This document shows, in pieces, positions 9,509-18,857 of a stretch of DNA of 64,000 nucleotides. The notes beneath the pieces are model-generated. The model had not been told where the DNA came from and ran no database searches. It saw only the letters and a program-made list of their open reading frames with translations. How positions within the stretch are numbered: position 1 is the stretch's first letter; each line of letters opens with the position of its first letter. The stretch is from Bifidobacterium sp. 7101 (lineage in GTDB: Bacteria > Actinomycetota > Actinomycetes > Actinomycetales > Bifidobacteriaceae), in contig NZ_AWUN01000001.1 of assembly GCF_000499285.1 (NCBI RefSeq), positions 372,001 to 436,000 on the forward strand, written 5' to 3'. Both the position numbers and the translations under genes were made by a program.

Positions 9509-12500
9509 AGCAGACTGCCGAACAGTCCGCCATCGTCGATGCGGATGTCAATGAGGATCTTCTGGTGGTGGCTGGCGCCGGCTCGGGCAAGACCATGACC
9601 ATGACCAGCCGGATCATCGCCCTGATACGTCGCGGAGTGCCCTCCGAGCAGATTCTTGGACTGACCTTTACCCGCAAAGCTGCCTCCGAACTCCAGTCCA
9701 GGGTGGGTGCGGCGGTCATCCGACGCGACCAGGGCGGAGGCGCCTCGGGCATGGATCCCGAACGCAACTTCCTCAAGCCGACCGTGTCCACCTATGACGC
9801 CTTCTTCCAGTCCATCGTGCGCCAGTACGGCCTACTGGTGGGTATGGATCAGGACACCCGTCCCCTGAGTTCGGCAGGAGCCTACCAGTTGGCTTCCCAG
9901 GTGGTCGCCGACCATCTGGATCTGATCTTTCCCGCCGGTTCCTCGGCGCAGGATGGCGACTCCGACGACCTGGGCTCCGCCACCTTCTCGACCACGGTCA
10001 ACCGGGTTCTGGGGCTGACCGGGGCGGTGACCACCTCCATGATCAGCAGCGACTGCCCGGATTTCGACCAGGCTGTGGAGCGAATCCGCGCCTGGGACCG
10101 TGCCTTTGTGGATCGTGCGGACCAGCTCATCGGCGACCAGCCTGTGCCGGACACCGAGCCCACAGTCAGCACGTCACCGCCCAAGCGAAGCAAGAAGGAG
10201 ACCGACGAGCACTATCAGGGTAAAATCAAGGACTTCCGAGACAAGCGGCAGAGTATTCGCCTCTACCGGGTGGATGCCATGCGACGGGCCGTCCTGACAC
10301 GCGAGAAGCTGCTGACCCTTGTCCAGGACTACCAGCGTGCCAAGCGCCAGGCCAACATGGCCGAGTTCGGCGACTTCACCTTGGCCGCCTTCCAGCTGGT
10401 CGAGCGTTTCCCCTCCATCAGCGCCCAGCTGCGACGCCGCTACAGCCACGTCTTTCTAGATGAATACCAGGACACCTCCACCACCCAGGCCCTGCTTCTG
10501 GCGGCTATCTTCCACCCGCAGAATCGGCAGGAGAATCAGGGGAGTGCGGACCAGGCTCCCGGCAGGTCGGCCGTGACCGCCGTGGGCGACCCCTTCCAGT
10601 CCATTTATGCCTGGCGTGGGGCCAGTCCCGGGGCCTTCCGCACCTTCCAGGCCCAGTTCGGCATGTTGGCCGACCGACCCGACTCCGGCAGTGGTCCTCT
10701 ATCTGGCGTGACAGCCTTTGGGCGCTCGCAGGACCAGGACCCGCTGACCCTGTCGCGCACCTTCCGCAACTCCAGCTGGGTGCTCAAGGCCGCCAACCAG
10801 CTGACCGTCCCCTTGCGCCATCGGGGCCAGGAGAGCCGGTCGGAAGCGGAACTGCGCGAGGTGGACGTGGCCAGGCTCCGTCCTCGTGAGGACGCTGACC
10901 CGGGTACCGTGGGTCTCTTGGGCTACAGCACCGGTGGCCAGGAGATCGATGGCGTGGTCAGGTTCGCCCTCAGAGCCCGCGAGCTCTATGGCAACCAAGG
11001 TGACGCGCCGCACGTGGCTGTCCTCTTCCGCTCCAAGGCCGCCCTGCCCAGGTACCGTCAGGCCATGGAGGCTGCGGGACTGAGTTGCCAGGTCGTCGGG
11101 TACTCCTCTCTCTTCGACCGGCCCGAGGTCATGGATTTGCGGGCCCTGCTCTCCCTGATATGCGACCACACCGACAGCGATTCCCTGATGCGCCTGCTGG
11201 CCTCGGCCCGGTTCGGCATGGACGCGGCCGATCTGAGTGCTCTGGCCTCCCTGGCCGCCAAGGTCAACGAGGACAGCCAGTACCGGGCCCTGGTCCGGGC
11301 CGGCCTGGTCGAGTCCGACCCCGATCCGCGCCGCCGTCGCGAGGATCTACACCGTTACCGTGACCAGGTTCCCAACGACGTCTTCCTGGTGGACCTGCTT
11401 CTGCGTGATGACCTGCCAGACCTCTTGAAGAACTCCGGGCTCTCTGCCAGGGGACGGGTCCTGGCCGCCGAAGCCGCCCGGGTCATCTGCCAGGTCCAGG
11501 CCGAGTCCTCGGCCCCCCTGCGCCAGGTGGTCATCGCCGCCATCCGTGCCCTGGACCTGGACGTTGACCTGGTGCTGGCCCGTTCCCTGGCCAATCCTGA
11601 ACGTCCTCTGGAGCCCAGCCAGGCCAAGGCAGGCATTCAGGCCCTGCTGGACCAGGTGGATGTCTATCTGTCCGAGCTGCCCCAGGGCCTGGGGCCCAGC
11701 CTACGTGGGTTCGTCTCCTGGCTGTCCTCCCTGGACCAGAGCCCTGAAATGCCCACTGACGGGGACGACCGACAGGCCGACGTGGCCCTGATGACCGTCC
11801 ACCAGGCCAAGGGTCTGGAGTGGGATGCCGTAGCGGTGGTCGGGCTCAAGCGTGGAGCATTCCCCAGCAGCCAGGGCGACCGGCTCACGGTCAAGCCAGC
11901 CTCGGACCAGCCGGTTGTCCAATCCCCGGATGGCCCGGTCTACCAGTACAACTGCACGGCTCGTACCTGGCTGGTCGATCCCCAGTCCGTGCCGGTGCCG
12001 GTCCGGGCTGATGCCATGATCCTGCCCCGCTTTCCTCATGATGCCCCCCTGGGAGCTGACCCCGAAGACCTGCTGGGTCGGCTGGACCTTGCGGGCTTGG
12101 AGGAGGAGGCCATGGGCCTGTCTCGGGAGAGCGGGCTTGATGACCAGGCCCGCCCTGTCCGGGCTGATGCCATCGCCCCCTCTCAGCGCGAACAGTACGG
12201 CCGTCGGCTGCTGGACGACGAGCGACGGCTGATCTATGTGGCGGCGACCAGGGCCCGGCATGATCTTCTGCTGACCTTCAGCCAGGATTCCCAGGCGGAG
12301 TCTGCTGCTTTGAACACGCCGGCTCCGGACCCGGATAAGGCCTCCAATTTCTGGACCGAACTGGTGGAGCTCTTCCAAGAAGAGCCCGATGCGATCAAGC
12401 TGGAGCAGGCAGAGGATGCCCAGGAGGGTCAGCCAACGCCACCCCTGGGGCTCTTTGTCGGTGAGAACGCCCAGTCCTACCGTCAGGCCATCGTTGACCG

Positions 12501-13545
12501 TGCCCTGGAAGAGGTGGACCAGGTCGCCGCCCGAGACGGCGAGCGTGATCAGGCGCTCTGGCCTCCGGTTCTGAATGCACGCACACGCGAAGCCCTGAAT
12601 CGCTCGGCCGCCTGGGCGCGCGCCGGGGAACCAGGCGACCAGGAGATCCCTGAGGAGGGCGATGACGGGCTCTATGCCAATGCAGTCCGTGTCCTCCAGG
12701 TCAGCACGGGTCGTCTGGGGGTATCTGACGACCAGCTGCTCACGGACCTGGATCTGCTGCGGCGCACCGGCCGTCGGATCCTGGGGCATGGGGCTAGCAG
12801 TGTCACCGCCATCCAGGCCGGTTCGGCAGGGGGCGATCCCAAGATGGAGAGGGATTACTGGCAGGGGCTGGTCAGACCCATACCCAAGGTGGCCTCCCCG
12901 CAGGCCGAGGCGGGCACCCGCTTCCACGACTGGGCCAGGCGCTTCATCCTTCCCGACATTTCCGCCCCCCAAGGACTGGTGGACCTGCCGGATCAGGCGG
13001 AAGCACCGAATCTGCTTGATGGTCCGCTGGGTCCTGGTGCCATGGCTGAGAGGGCCCGCATGCTGGCCGGGCTTGACCAGGAGCGGGAGTCCTTGGATTC
13101 CAAGACCGATCCCGTTAAGGCCCGTCTGCTGACCTGGGAGCAGCGACTGGCTGAGTCCGATTGGGCCCAGCGCACCCCCGTCTGGGTGGAACGGCCCATC
13201 GTCGCGGTGCTGGCAGGCCAGATCGTCAAGGGCAAGCTGGATGCGGTCTTCGCAGGCGGACTGGACCCGGATCGCCCGGATTTGCGCTACACGATTGTGG
13301 ACTGGAAGACCGGAGCCCGACCCCGTGGGGAGGAGTCGACCAACCGCCGTCTGGTTCAGCTGGACTTCTACCGGCTGCTCCTGTCACGCTTGGAGGGTAT
13401 CGGCCTGTCGACCATCGACGCCTGCCTTTATTATGTAAGCGAAGACCGGCCCCAGGATCGACTCATCAGGGCCCGTGCCAGGACCGAAGAAGAAATTCTC
13501 ACATCCCTGGCCGAGGGCATACCCGAGCAGTCGGACGAGGACTGA
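9505..13545 (+). CDS. adnB: AdnB-like helicase-nuclease subunit
   Basis: A 1346-residue partner of AdnA with the same motor-plus-nuclease design. Motifs look fully active: Walker A GAGSGKT (24-30), LTFTRKAASEL, LDEYQDTS (about 317), GDPFQSIYAWRGA (about 360), the motif V region TVHQAKGLEWD (about 762) and the motif VI region YVAATRARHDL. The nuclease has GTRFHDWA (about 1137) and IVDWKTG (about 1264), then VQLDFYRLL. The ATG at 9505 overlaps the adnA stop (ATGA) and follows GGAGG at 8 nt; a frame-matched ATG at 9430 is rejected because it lies deep in adnA. Intact motifs here and degenerate ones in AdnA agree with the known division of labour in mycobacterial AdnAB, where AdnB is the lead motor. 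Confidence 0.9.
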   Translation: MKQTAEQSAIVDADVNEDLLVVAGAGSGKTMTMTSRIIALIRRGVPSEQILGLTFTRKAASELQSRVGAAVIRRDQGGGASGMDPERNFLKPTVSTYDAFFQSIVRQYGLLVGMDQDTRPLSSAGAYQLASQVVADHLDLIFPAGSSAQDGDSDDLGSATFSTTVNRVLGLTGAVTTSMISSDCPDFDQAVERIRAWDRAFVDRADQLIGDQPVPDTEPTVSTSPPKRSKKETDEHYQGKIKDFRDKRQSIRLYRVDAMRRAVLTREKLLTLVQDYQRAKRQANMAEFGDFTLAAFQLVERFPSISAQLRRRYSHVFLDEYQDTSTTQALLLAAIFHPQNRQENQGSADQAPGRSAVTAVGDPFQSIYAWRGASPGAFRTFQAQFGMLADRPDSGSGPLSGVTAFGRSQDQDPLTLSRTFRNSSWVLKAANQLTVPLRHRGQESRSEAELREVDVARLRPREDADPGTVGLLGYSTGGQEIDGVVRFALRARELYGNQGDAPHVAVLFRSKAALPRYRQAMEAAGLSCQVVGYSSLFDRPEVMDLRALLSLICDHTDSDSLMRLLASARFGMDAADLSALASLAAKVNEDSQYRALVRAGLVESDPDPRRRREDLHRYRDQVPNDVFLVDLLLRDDLPDLLKNSGLSARGRVLAAEAARVICQVQAESSAPLRQVVIAAIRALDLDVDLVLARSLANPERPLEPSQAKAGIQALLDQVDVYLSELPQGLGPSLRGFVSWLSSLDQSPEMPTDGDDRQADVALMTVHQAKGLEWDAVAVVGLKRGAFPSSQGDRLTVKPASDQPVVQSPDGPVYQYNCTARTWLVDPQSVPVPVRADAMILPRFPHDAPLGADPEDLLGRLDLAGLEEEAMGLSRESGLDDQARPVRADAIAPSQREQYGRRLLDDERRLIYVAATRARHDLLLTFSQDSQAESAALNTPAPDPDKASNFWTELVELFQEEPDAIKLEQAEDAQEGQPTPPLGLFVGENAQSYRQAIVDRALEEVDQVAARDGERDQALWPPVLNARTREALNRSAAWARAGEPGDQEIPEEGDDGLYANAVRVLQVSTGRLGVSDDQLLTDLDLLRRTGRRILGHGASSVTAIQAGSAGGDPKMERDYWQGLVRPIPKVASPQAEAGTRFHDWARRFILPDISAPQGLVDLPDQAEAPNLLDGPLGPGAMAERARMLAGLDQERESLDSKTDPVKARLLTWEQRLAESDWAQRTPVWVERPIVAVLAGQIVKGKLDAVFAGGLDPDRPDLRYTIVDWKTGARPRGEESTNRRLVQLDFYRLLLSRLEGIGLSTIDACLYYVSEDRPQDRLIRARARTEEEILTSLAEGIPEQSDED

Positions 13546-13673
13546 GTCTGCAGCAGACCCCGCCGGACAAGGGCGATGGGTGCCGCGCATCAGCAATCAT
13601 GAACAGCAGGCGATCGGCAGACGGCCAAGGGCCGTCGAGGGGCCGGGCACGCCCGAATGGAGCAATGAGACAG

Positions 13674-14414
13674 ATGACAACGTCCAGTAGTCACGACCAG
13701 GCCTCCCAGCGGAGGGGGAGCGTGGAAATAAGACCTATGGTCTGGGCGGATATGCCCGACCTGGTGGGGACCTTCGACGCCACCTGGAAGGTGCAGGAGG
13801 ATCCTGAAGGGACTGTTTCGCGGCTGAGTGCCGCCCACTTCATCCTGCATTACCTGGTGGGTGCCACCAGGGCCCGGATAGCCGTTGATGGGCAGAACTT
13901 TCTGGGGGTGACCCTGCTGGCCGAGGGGCGTGGCGAACTGTGCTTCCCCCAGGCCCAAGAGGAGCTGGACCGAGTGGACCAGCAGCTGTCCGCCACGACG
14001 CTGGGCGCTCAGACCCTGGACCGAGCCCGCCAGTGGCAGCTGACCGAGGTCAAGCTGGAAGAGAAGTGCGGTTTGGCAGTCCCGCCCCAGGCCGAACTGA
14101 GGCTCTTCCTGGTCTCCAGCCGTGCCCGGGGCCGCGGCGTGGGCGGTGCACTGTGGCGTGACACCTTGGAGCATCTGGACCAGGCGGGCATCGAGCGCTT
14201 CTACCTGCATACGGACTCTTCTTGCGATGTGGGCTTCTACGATCACCAGGGCATGGAGCGGCTGGCCGAGCTCAAGGGGCGGGACCATGCAGCCTTCGCC
14301 GGGCGCGACCCTTCCGACGACCCGCAGTTCTTCGAGGGAATCGACGACATCTTCATCTACGGCGGCCGTGTGAGCGACCAGCTGGGCAAGGACGGTGACC
14401 GTGGCGGCCGCTAA
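13674..14414 (+). CDS. GNAT-family N-acetyltransferase
   Basis: About 246 residues from the ATG at 13674, chosen because GGAG lies about 11 nt upstream; ATGs at 13599 and 13665 are in frame. The GNAT fold is recognisable from an N-terminal strand (VEIRPMVWADMPDL), an acetyl-CoA loop (ARGRGVGGALW) and a final strand pattern near FYLHTDSSCDVGFYDHQGMERL. It transfers an acetyl group from acetyl-CoA to an unknown amine. The last 20 nt overlap the following MFS transporter, so the two are probably translated together. The acceptor cannot be read from sequence. Confidence 0.82.
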   Translation: MTTSSSHDQASQRRGSVEIRPMVWADMPDLVGTFDATWKVQEDPEGTVSRLSAAHFILHYLVGATRARIAVDGQNFLGVTLLAEGRGELCFPQAQEELDRVDQQLSATTLGAQTLDRARQWQLTEVKLEEKCGLAVPPQAELRLFLVSSRARGRGVGGALWRDTLEHLDQAGIERFYLHTDSSCDVGFYDHQGMERLAELKGRDHAAFAGRDPSDDPQFFEGIDDIFIYGGRVSDQLGKDGDRGGR

Positions 14415-15711
14415 ATCCCCCTTCCTGCGCCTGTTCACCTATCCGGGCGCCGCCGGCTTCTGCCTGTCGGCCGTTCTGGCCCGCCTGCCCCTGGGCATGA
14501 TGGGTCTGGGCATCGTACTGGCCTTGAACCACATCTATGACAACTGGACCTCGGCCGGTCTGATGAGTGCCGTCTACACGCTCTGCGCGGCCCTGGTCAC
14601 CCCCTTCTACGCCCGCCTGTTCGACCGGTTCGGCCAGCGTCGGGTCGGCGTGACCGCCCTGATCGTGCAGGCTCTGGCCATCCTGGGATTTGCCGTGGGT
14701 GCCATGCGCCGGGTTCCCCTGGGAGTGCTCTTTGTGCTGGCGGCCCTGATGGGCCTGACCCAGTTCGCCTTCGGAGCCCTGGTGCGCACCCGCTGGGCTT
14801 GGGTGCTGCGCGATGACAAGACCAATCTGCTCAACACCGCCTACGCCTTGGAGTCTGGCCTGGACGAGTGCGTCTTCATCCTGGGCCCCATCCTCTCCGC
14901 CTACCTGGCAACCTCGGTCAGCCCGGTCTCCCAGCTCTACCTGCCTGCCCTGGCCCTGCTGGCCGGCGGACTGACCTTCTTCGCCATGCGTTCCACCGAG
15001 CCTCCGGCCGTCGTTCGTATGGAGACCGTTAACCAGTCTGCGGCGGATCATTCGCCGGTGGACACCCATGGGGACGTCCTGCCCAGTGACACTGACAGCC
15101 ACCAGGGCTCCCGCTCGGCTCTGGTCTACCCGGGCATCCTTCTGCTGGTGGTGATCTTCGTCGTCTTCAACATGAGCTTCTCGGCGGTGGACGTCTCGGT
15201 GACCGCCCTGACCAAGTCCATGGGCCGCGAGGGTGCGGTGGGTCTGCAGCTGGCCCTGTTCGCCCTGGGTTCCCTGTGCGGGGCGCTCATTTTCGGCTCG
15301 GTCAGGCTCAAAGGATCCCGCTGGCGCTATCTGACGACCTTCCTGGTGCTGCTGACCCTGGGCTATGTGGTCTTTCGCCTGGTCATGGACAATCTGATCC
15401 TGCTGGGTCTGGCCGAGGTGCTGACCGGCCTGTGCGTCTCGCCCATCTTCGCCACCGGCAACCTGATCGTGCGCGAGAACGTGGATGCCAGGGCCCTGAC
15501 CGAGGGGCTCTCCTGGCTGTCCACCGGCGGATCCATCGGCACCTCCCTGGGATCCACCCTGGCTGGAGTCGCCCTGGATCAGTTCGGACCCCACGGCGGC
15601 ATGACCATTCCGGCGGTGGTCACCTGCTGCGCTGTCCCTCTGGCCCTGTTGGGCTGGGCCAGGAGCCGCAGGAGGGGTATGGTCGTGAAAAAGACCGAAA
15701 ATGCACAGTGA
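14395..15711 (+). CDS. MFS transporter
   Basis: A 438-residue protein with roughly twelve hydrophobic segments, split six and six by a polar central loop (about 205-238, many Asp, Ser and His). The loop after helix 2 has the MFS signature YARLFDRFGQRRVG. The C-terminal half reads VALDQFGPHGGM before the last helices and ends in a basic tail. The GTG start at 14395 lies inside the upstream acetyltransferase gene, giving a 20-nt overlap. Substrate unknown; export of a small molecule, possibly one acetylated by its neighbour, is only an inference. Confidence 0.82.
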   Translation: MTVAAAKSPFLRLFTYPGAAGFCLSAVLARLPLGMMGLGIVLALNHIYDNWTSAGLMSAVYTLCAALVTPFYARLFDRFGQRRVGVTALIVQALAILGFAVGAMRRVPLGVLFVLAALMGLTQFAFGALVRTRWAWVLRDDKTNLLNTAYALESGLDECVFILGPILSAYLATSVSPVSQLYLPALALLAGGLTFFAMRSTEPPAVVRMETVNQSAADHSPVDTHGDVLPSDTDSHQGSRSALVYPGILLLVVIFVVFNMSFSAVDVSVTALTKSMGREGAVGLQLALFALGSLCGALIFGSVRLKGSRWRYLTTFLVLLTLGYVVFRLVMDNLILLGLAEVLTGLCVSPIFATGNLIVRENVDARALTEGLSWLSTGGSIGTSLGSTLAGVALDQFGPHGGMTIPAVVTCCAVPLALLGWARSRRRGMVVKKTENAQ

Positions 15712-15743
15712 AATGAAATGAACAGTCGAGAAGGAGGCAGCCG

Positions 15744-16481
15744 ATGATTCGCGTATCGGTGCTGGGCGCAGACGGACGCATGGGAACCGAGGTGGTGCGT
15801 GCTCTGAATGACGCGCAGGATATGCAGACGGCCCTGCTGCTGGGCCCGGGCGATGATCCGGCGGCCATCAATCCGAGCAACACGGATGTGGCGGTCGACT
15901 TCACCAGCCCCGATGCCGTCCTTAGCAACACCCTGACCCTGATAGGGCAGGGGGTCCACTCCGTAATCGGCACCACCGGTTGGACCAAGGAGCGCCTGGA
16001 CCAGGTCAGGCAGGCCCTGGACGGACATCCCGGGCTCAGCGTTTTCATCGCTCCCAACTTCGCCATTTCTGCGGTGCTGGCTGACCGATTCGCAGCCATG
16101 GCAGCCCGTTACTTCGAGTCGGCCGAGGTGGTCGAGATGCACCATCCCGACAAGGTCGACGCCCCCTCTGGCACGGCTCTGGGTACTGCTTCCGCCATTG
16201 CCGAAGCCCGCCGTCAGGCTGGCATGGGTCCCATGCCCGACGCGACCCAGCAGGCTGATGCTTCCAGGGGCCGGGTGGTTGACGGTGTTCATGTGCATGC
16301 CGTCCGGCTGCGGGGCCTGAACGCGCACGAGGAGATCCTCATGGGCAACCCCGGCGAGCAACTGACCATCCGCGCAGACAGCTTTGAGCGCGTCTCCTTC
16401 ATGCCCGGAGTCCTCCTGGCCGTGCGCCGTGCTGGGAGTATTCCCGGACTGACTGTAGGCCTGGACCACTATCTGTTCTGA
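15744..16481 (+). CDS. dapB: 4-hydroxy-tetrahydrodipicolinate reductase
   Basis: A 245-residue DapB that reduces 4-hydroxy-tetrahydrodipicolinate with NAD(P)H in diaminopimelate/lysine synthesis. The nucleotide-binding motif is GADGRMG (8-14). The substrate and catalytic signature MHHPDKVDAPSGTA carries the conserved His pair, Lys and the SGT loop. Length is normal for the family. The ATG at 15744 follows AAGGAGG. dapA follows after 40 nt in the same direction, giving a small peptidoglycan and lysine precursor operon. Confidence 0.95.
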   Translation: MIRVSVLGADGRMGTEVVRALNDAQDMQTALLLGPGDDPAAINPSNTDVAVDFTSPDAVLSNTLTLIGQGVHSVIGTTGWTKERLDQVRQALDGHPGLSVFIAPNFAISAVLADRFAAMAARYFESAEVVEMHHPDKVDAPSGTALGTASAIAEARRQAGMGPMPDATQQADASRGRVVDGVHVHAVRLRGLNAHEEILMGNPGEQLTIRADSFERVSFMPGVLLAVRRAGSIPGLTVGLDHYLF

Positions 16482-16496
16482 TATCCGCAAGAGCAT

Positions 16497-17427
16497 CCCC
16501 GTCTGCAAGGAGCGTGAAGATATGACTGAGACCGTTGCCCATCTGCTTCCTTCTGCCCCATTTGGCCGGGTGATCCCCGCCATGGTCACGCCTATGAACA
16601 AAGACGGATCCGTGAATTACGAGGCTGCCGCCAATCTGGCCCGCACCCTGGTGGCCGATGGGGCCGACGGCATCCTGGTCAACGGCACCACAGGCGAGTC
16701 TCCCGTCACCCACATGGAGGAGAAGGTCAACCTGGTCAAGGCCGTCAAGGATGCCGTCGATGTGCCGGTCATTTCGGGTGCGGGCTCCAATGACACGGCG
16801 CACACGGTGCGCATGGTGGAGATGGTCCAGGAGGCCGGGGCGGATGCCCTGTTGGTGGTCATGCCCTACTATTCGCGGCCTTCCCAGGATGGTGTGGTGG
16901 CGCATTTCCGTTCGGTCTGCCGGTCGGCTGATCGGCCGGTTATCCTCTATGATGTGCCTGGACGGACCGGGTTGCACGTGACTGTGGATACCTATCGTCG
17001 TCTTGCCGGATTGCCGCATGTGGAGGCCGTCAAGGATGCTACGGGCGACCTGGCTTCCATGCCCCGCAAACGTCGGGAGACCGGCCTGACCTGGTATTCA
17101 GGTGATGACGGGCTTTTTCTGCCTTTCCTGGCTTTGGGTGCGGTCGGCGTCATTTCGGTGATTGCCCACGTGGCCTCCGGACCGATGAAGCGTCTGGCCG
17201 ACGACTTCGATGCCGGGGACCTAGATGGCGCACGGGATCTGGCCGTGCGTCTGGACCCGCTGGTCCAGGCTCTGAACGGCCAGGGGCAGCAGGCGGTCAT
17301 GGCCAAGGCTGCCCTGAAGGCGGCCGGCAGGCTGGATCAGACCGCCATGAGGCTGCCCAATCTGGGTCCCGATGAGGATCAGGTGGCTCTTGCTCGAAAG
17401 GGCATGAAGGCTGCCGGGCTGATCTGA
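16497..17427 (+). repeat. Long direct repeat, left copy (dapA copy 1 and its leader)
   Basis: Homology with 38732-39668 begins at a shared 13-mer (ccccgtctgcaag), placed 25 nt before the ATG in both copies, and runs through the whole dapA gene. Long blocks are identical, mainly around nt 16840-17230; most differences are at third codon positions, and the two ends of the gene diverge more. The two copies bracket the T7SS island in the same orientation. Confidence 0.85.
16522..17427 (+). CDS. dapA: 4-hydroxy-tetrahydrodipicolinate synthase, copy 1
   Basis: A 301-residue aldolase-fold enzyme that condenses pyruvate with aspartate semialdehyde. It has the pyruvate-binding NGTTGES (54-60), the catalytic tyrosine in YDVPGRTG (Y143) and the Schiff-base lysine in VEAVKDATGD (K171). 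The start has a strong AAGGAG 9 nt upstream. It follows dapB by 40 nt, the expected operon partner. A second full-length dapA at 38757 differs mostly in the first 75 and last 25 residues. Both copies keep every active-site residue visible by eye, so both should be functional. Confidence 0.95.
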   Translation: MTETVAHLLPSAPFGRVIPAMVTPMNKDGSVNYEAAANLARTLVADGADGILVNGTTGESPVTHMEEKVNLVKAVKDAVDVPVISGAGSNDTAHTVRMVEMVQEAGADALLVVMPYYSRPSQDGVVAHFRSVCRSADRPVILYDVPGRTGLHVTVDTYRRLAGLPHVEAVKDATGDLASMPRKRRETGLTWYSGDDGLFLPFLALGAVGVISVIAHVASGPMKRLADDFDAGDLDGARDLAVRLDPLVQALNGQGQQAVMAKAALKAAGRLDQTAMRLPNLGPDEDQVALARKGMKAAGLI

Positions 17428-18118
17428 ATCAGTTCTGAAAGCGACGATGCCATCGCCCCTTCTCTCCAGCCACGTCGCCGGGCGCAGCAGATGGGAGCAA
17501 ACCGTTGCTTGTTGTTGGCTGAATCCTCTCGCTGGTTTGTGGCCCTGGTCTTCCCGATATCCATGGTCCGTCACTGGATTTTGATCATCCTCTTGGATTT
17601 CCGCGGATTCCAGATGTTTCCGGCTTGGCTGTCGTTGCGGATTGATTGGAGGTTAACCAGACGGGGACCTGCCCCGATTTGTCTCATTGGCTCTCCGGCT
17701 GGCATGCAGTGGATGATGCCAATGGTGCGGGCGCTGTAAAGGGCGCTGTCCATCCTCACTCCCAGATCGAGGGCCTACTTCTCTCTCAAGAAGAGTTCAT
17801 GGGCATCATGGCTGCAGGCGCTTGCCTTGACGGCTACCGGGGGTGAAGAAGCCTCCCGCTCATATAGCACATGGACGAAGTGGTCCATCTGTCCAAAATG
17901 CGGACATAGCGATAGCCCGGCGGATGTGGTACCAATGTCGGCGGGATTCCGGAAGGTAGTCGGGTCATAAAAACCAATATTTTTGCAATTTTGCGGATTC
18001 GAGTGCCATCTTGATTAGGCGAAATGCCCGGTCCGTGATAAACTTTTCTTGTCGGTTGAGGAAGCTGATTGTTTTTTAGCGGTATGTTTCAGCTGATTCG
18101 TGCATAGGAGGGAATGCT
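17428..18118. other. Gene-poor left border of the island
   Basis: There is no intact gene between dapA copy 1 and the first WXG100-like gene. The stretch holds a decayed kinase fragment (minus strand, 17640-17890) and then AT-richer DNA that should carry the promoter of the T7SS genes. A possible promoter is TTGATT (18011-18016) with TGATAA (18036-18041), but the 19-bp spacer is long, so support is weak. The change from GC-rich dapA to this stretch marks the island edge. Confidence 0.6.
17640..17890 (-). pseudogene. Remnant of a Ser/Thr protein kinase gene
   Basis: Read on the minus strand, the frame gives VLYEREASSPPVAVKAS and then HDAHELFLREK, an in-frame TAG, and ALDLGVRMDSALYSAR followed by TIGIIH. 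This lines up with the kinase at 3153-4721: YLYEQEGLNRPVAVKV, QTHQLFLREAK, and VLDLGVRMASALYCAHERGILH. About 45 codons between FLREAK and LDLGVRM are missing and the HRD loop has decayed (HCMP). It is too short and broken to work. It resembles the Ig-locus kinase much more than the T7SS kinase at 18872. Sequence further downstream is too degraded to align by eye. Confidence 0.75.
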
Positions 18119-18412
18119 ATGGCAAATGTATCGGTTACTTATGGTGATTTGGACGGCGCTGTCAACGATTTGAAGAATGGGCACGATACACTCGTCTCCG
18201 AATTGAATGCCTTGAAGAGCAAGATTGATGCCCTTGTCGCAAGCGGATTCGTGACGGACCGTGCCTCCGGCGCTTTCCAGCAGTCTTATGAGGAATTCAC
18301 AAAAGGAGCCACCCAGACCGTCGATGGTTTGAACGGCATGGAGGACTTCCTGAACAAGACCAAGCAGTCGCTGTCTGATCTGGATAGCCAGCTGGCCAGT
18401 TCTTTGCAATAG
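18119..18412 (+). CDS. WXG100-like T7SS secreted protein (EsxA-like)
   Basis: A 97-residue, almost wholly helical protein with the size and hairpin pattern of ESAT-6/WXG100 substrates. The turn between helices reads GFVTDRASGAF, which occupies the WxG(x)nAxxF position, but the Trp-x-Gly is replaced by Phe-Val-Thr. Two heptad-like helices flank the turn (LKNGHDTLVSELNALKSKI and VDGLNGMEDFLNKTKQSL). No C-terminal YxxxD/E signal is evident, so it may need a partner. AGGAGGG lies 6 nt before the ATG, a strong site suited to high expression. It is the first gene of the T7SS locus and is separated from the kinase by a strong hairpin. Confidence 0.75.
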   Translation: MANVSVTYGDLDGAVNDLKNGHDTLVSELNALKSKIDALVASGFVTDRASGAFQQSYEEFTKGATQTVDGLNGMEDFLNKTKQSLSDLDSQLASSLQ

Positions 18413-18558
18413 AACCTCTGTCTGCGAGGGAAATATGCGCCTTTGCGCCTGCGGGTGTGTTAGCAGGTGGGGCATAGTTGCTTAAGACGTGTATAGGTGC
18501 ATTTTGGCATTCTTGTCTCTAAGACAAGACATCGCGGGCGATGGAGCTGTCTAGGCCT

Positions 18559-18602
18559 ATCGCGGTTCCTTCTCATTAGCCATGATCAGAAGGAACCGCG
18601 AT
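18559..18602. terminator. Perfect 15-bp stem-loop between the WXG100-like gene and the kinase
   Basis: Arms 18559-18573 (atcgcggttccttct) and 18588-18602 are exact reverse complements around a 14-nt loop. No run of T follows on either strand, so it is not a textbook intrinsic terminator. It could be an attenuator, an mRNA-stabilising 3' end for the upstream message, or a processing site. Confidence 0.5.
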
Positions 18603-18829
18603 TGCCTCTCTCCAATGGCTCGCTGTTGTGTTACGAGAATCAGTCTGTCGGTTGTGTACTTGCCAGCGGAATAAACAATCTTGGATTGCCAAACTGTGAT
18701 GTTCGCGTGCATGCGTCCTCCGCAGGAATCAGAAGCCTTGTTGAGGATTGAGGGGTCGGCTTGATTCCACATTGATGTCGGAATCGGGACGATGGCTGAT
18801 TCTTGAACAATGCGGTTTCTGTTACGAAG

Positions 18830-18857
18830 TTGGTCAATGACTCAAAATACGTGTAAT
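18830..18857 (+). promoter_or_regulatory. Candidate promoter of the T7SS kinase operon
   Basis: TTGGTC (18830-18835) and TGTAAT (18852-18857) are separated by 16 bp and lie just before the GTG start at 18872, with GGAGAG between. The predicted leader would be very short. Support is by resemblance to a housekeeping sigma consensus only. Confidence 0.35.

Noticed and set aside
13161-13673. Upstream extension of the acetyltransferase frame
   Set aside because: It overlaps adnB for nearly 400 nt and has no GNAT features; starts after 13599 fit better.
17491-17846. Plus-strand short frames in the island border
   Set aside because: They are antisense to the decayed kinase fragment and have no start signals.
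18497-18751. 84-codon frame between the WXG100-like gene and the kinase
   Set aside because: No ribosome site, no family resemblance, and it spans the hairpin.
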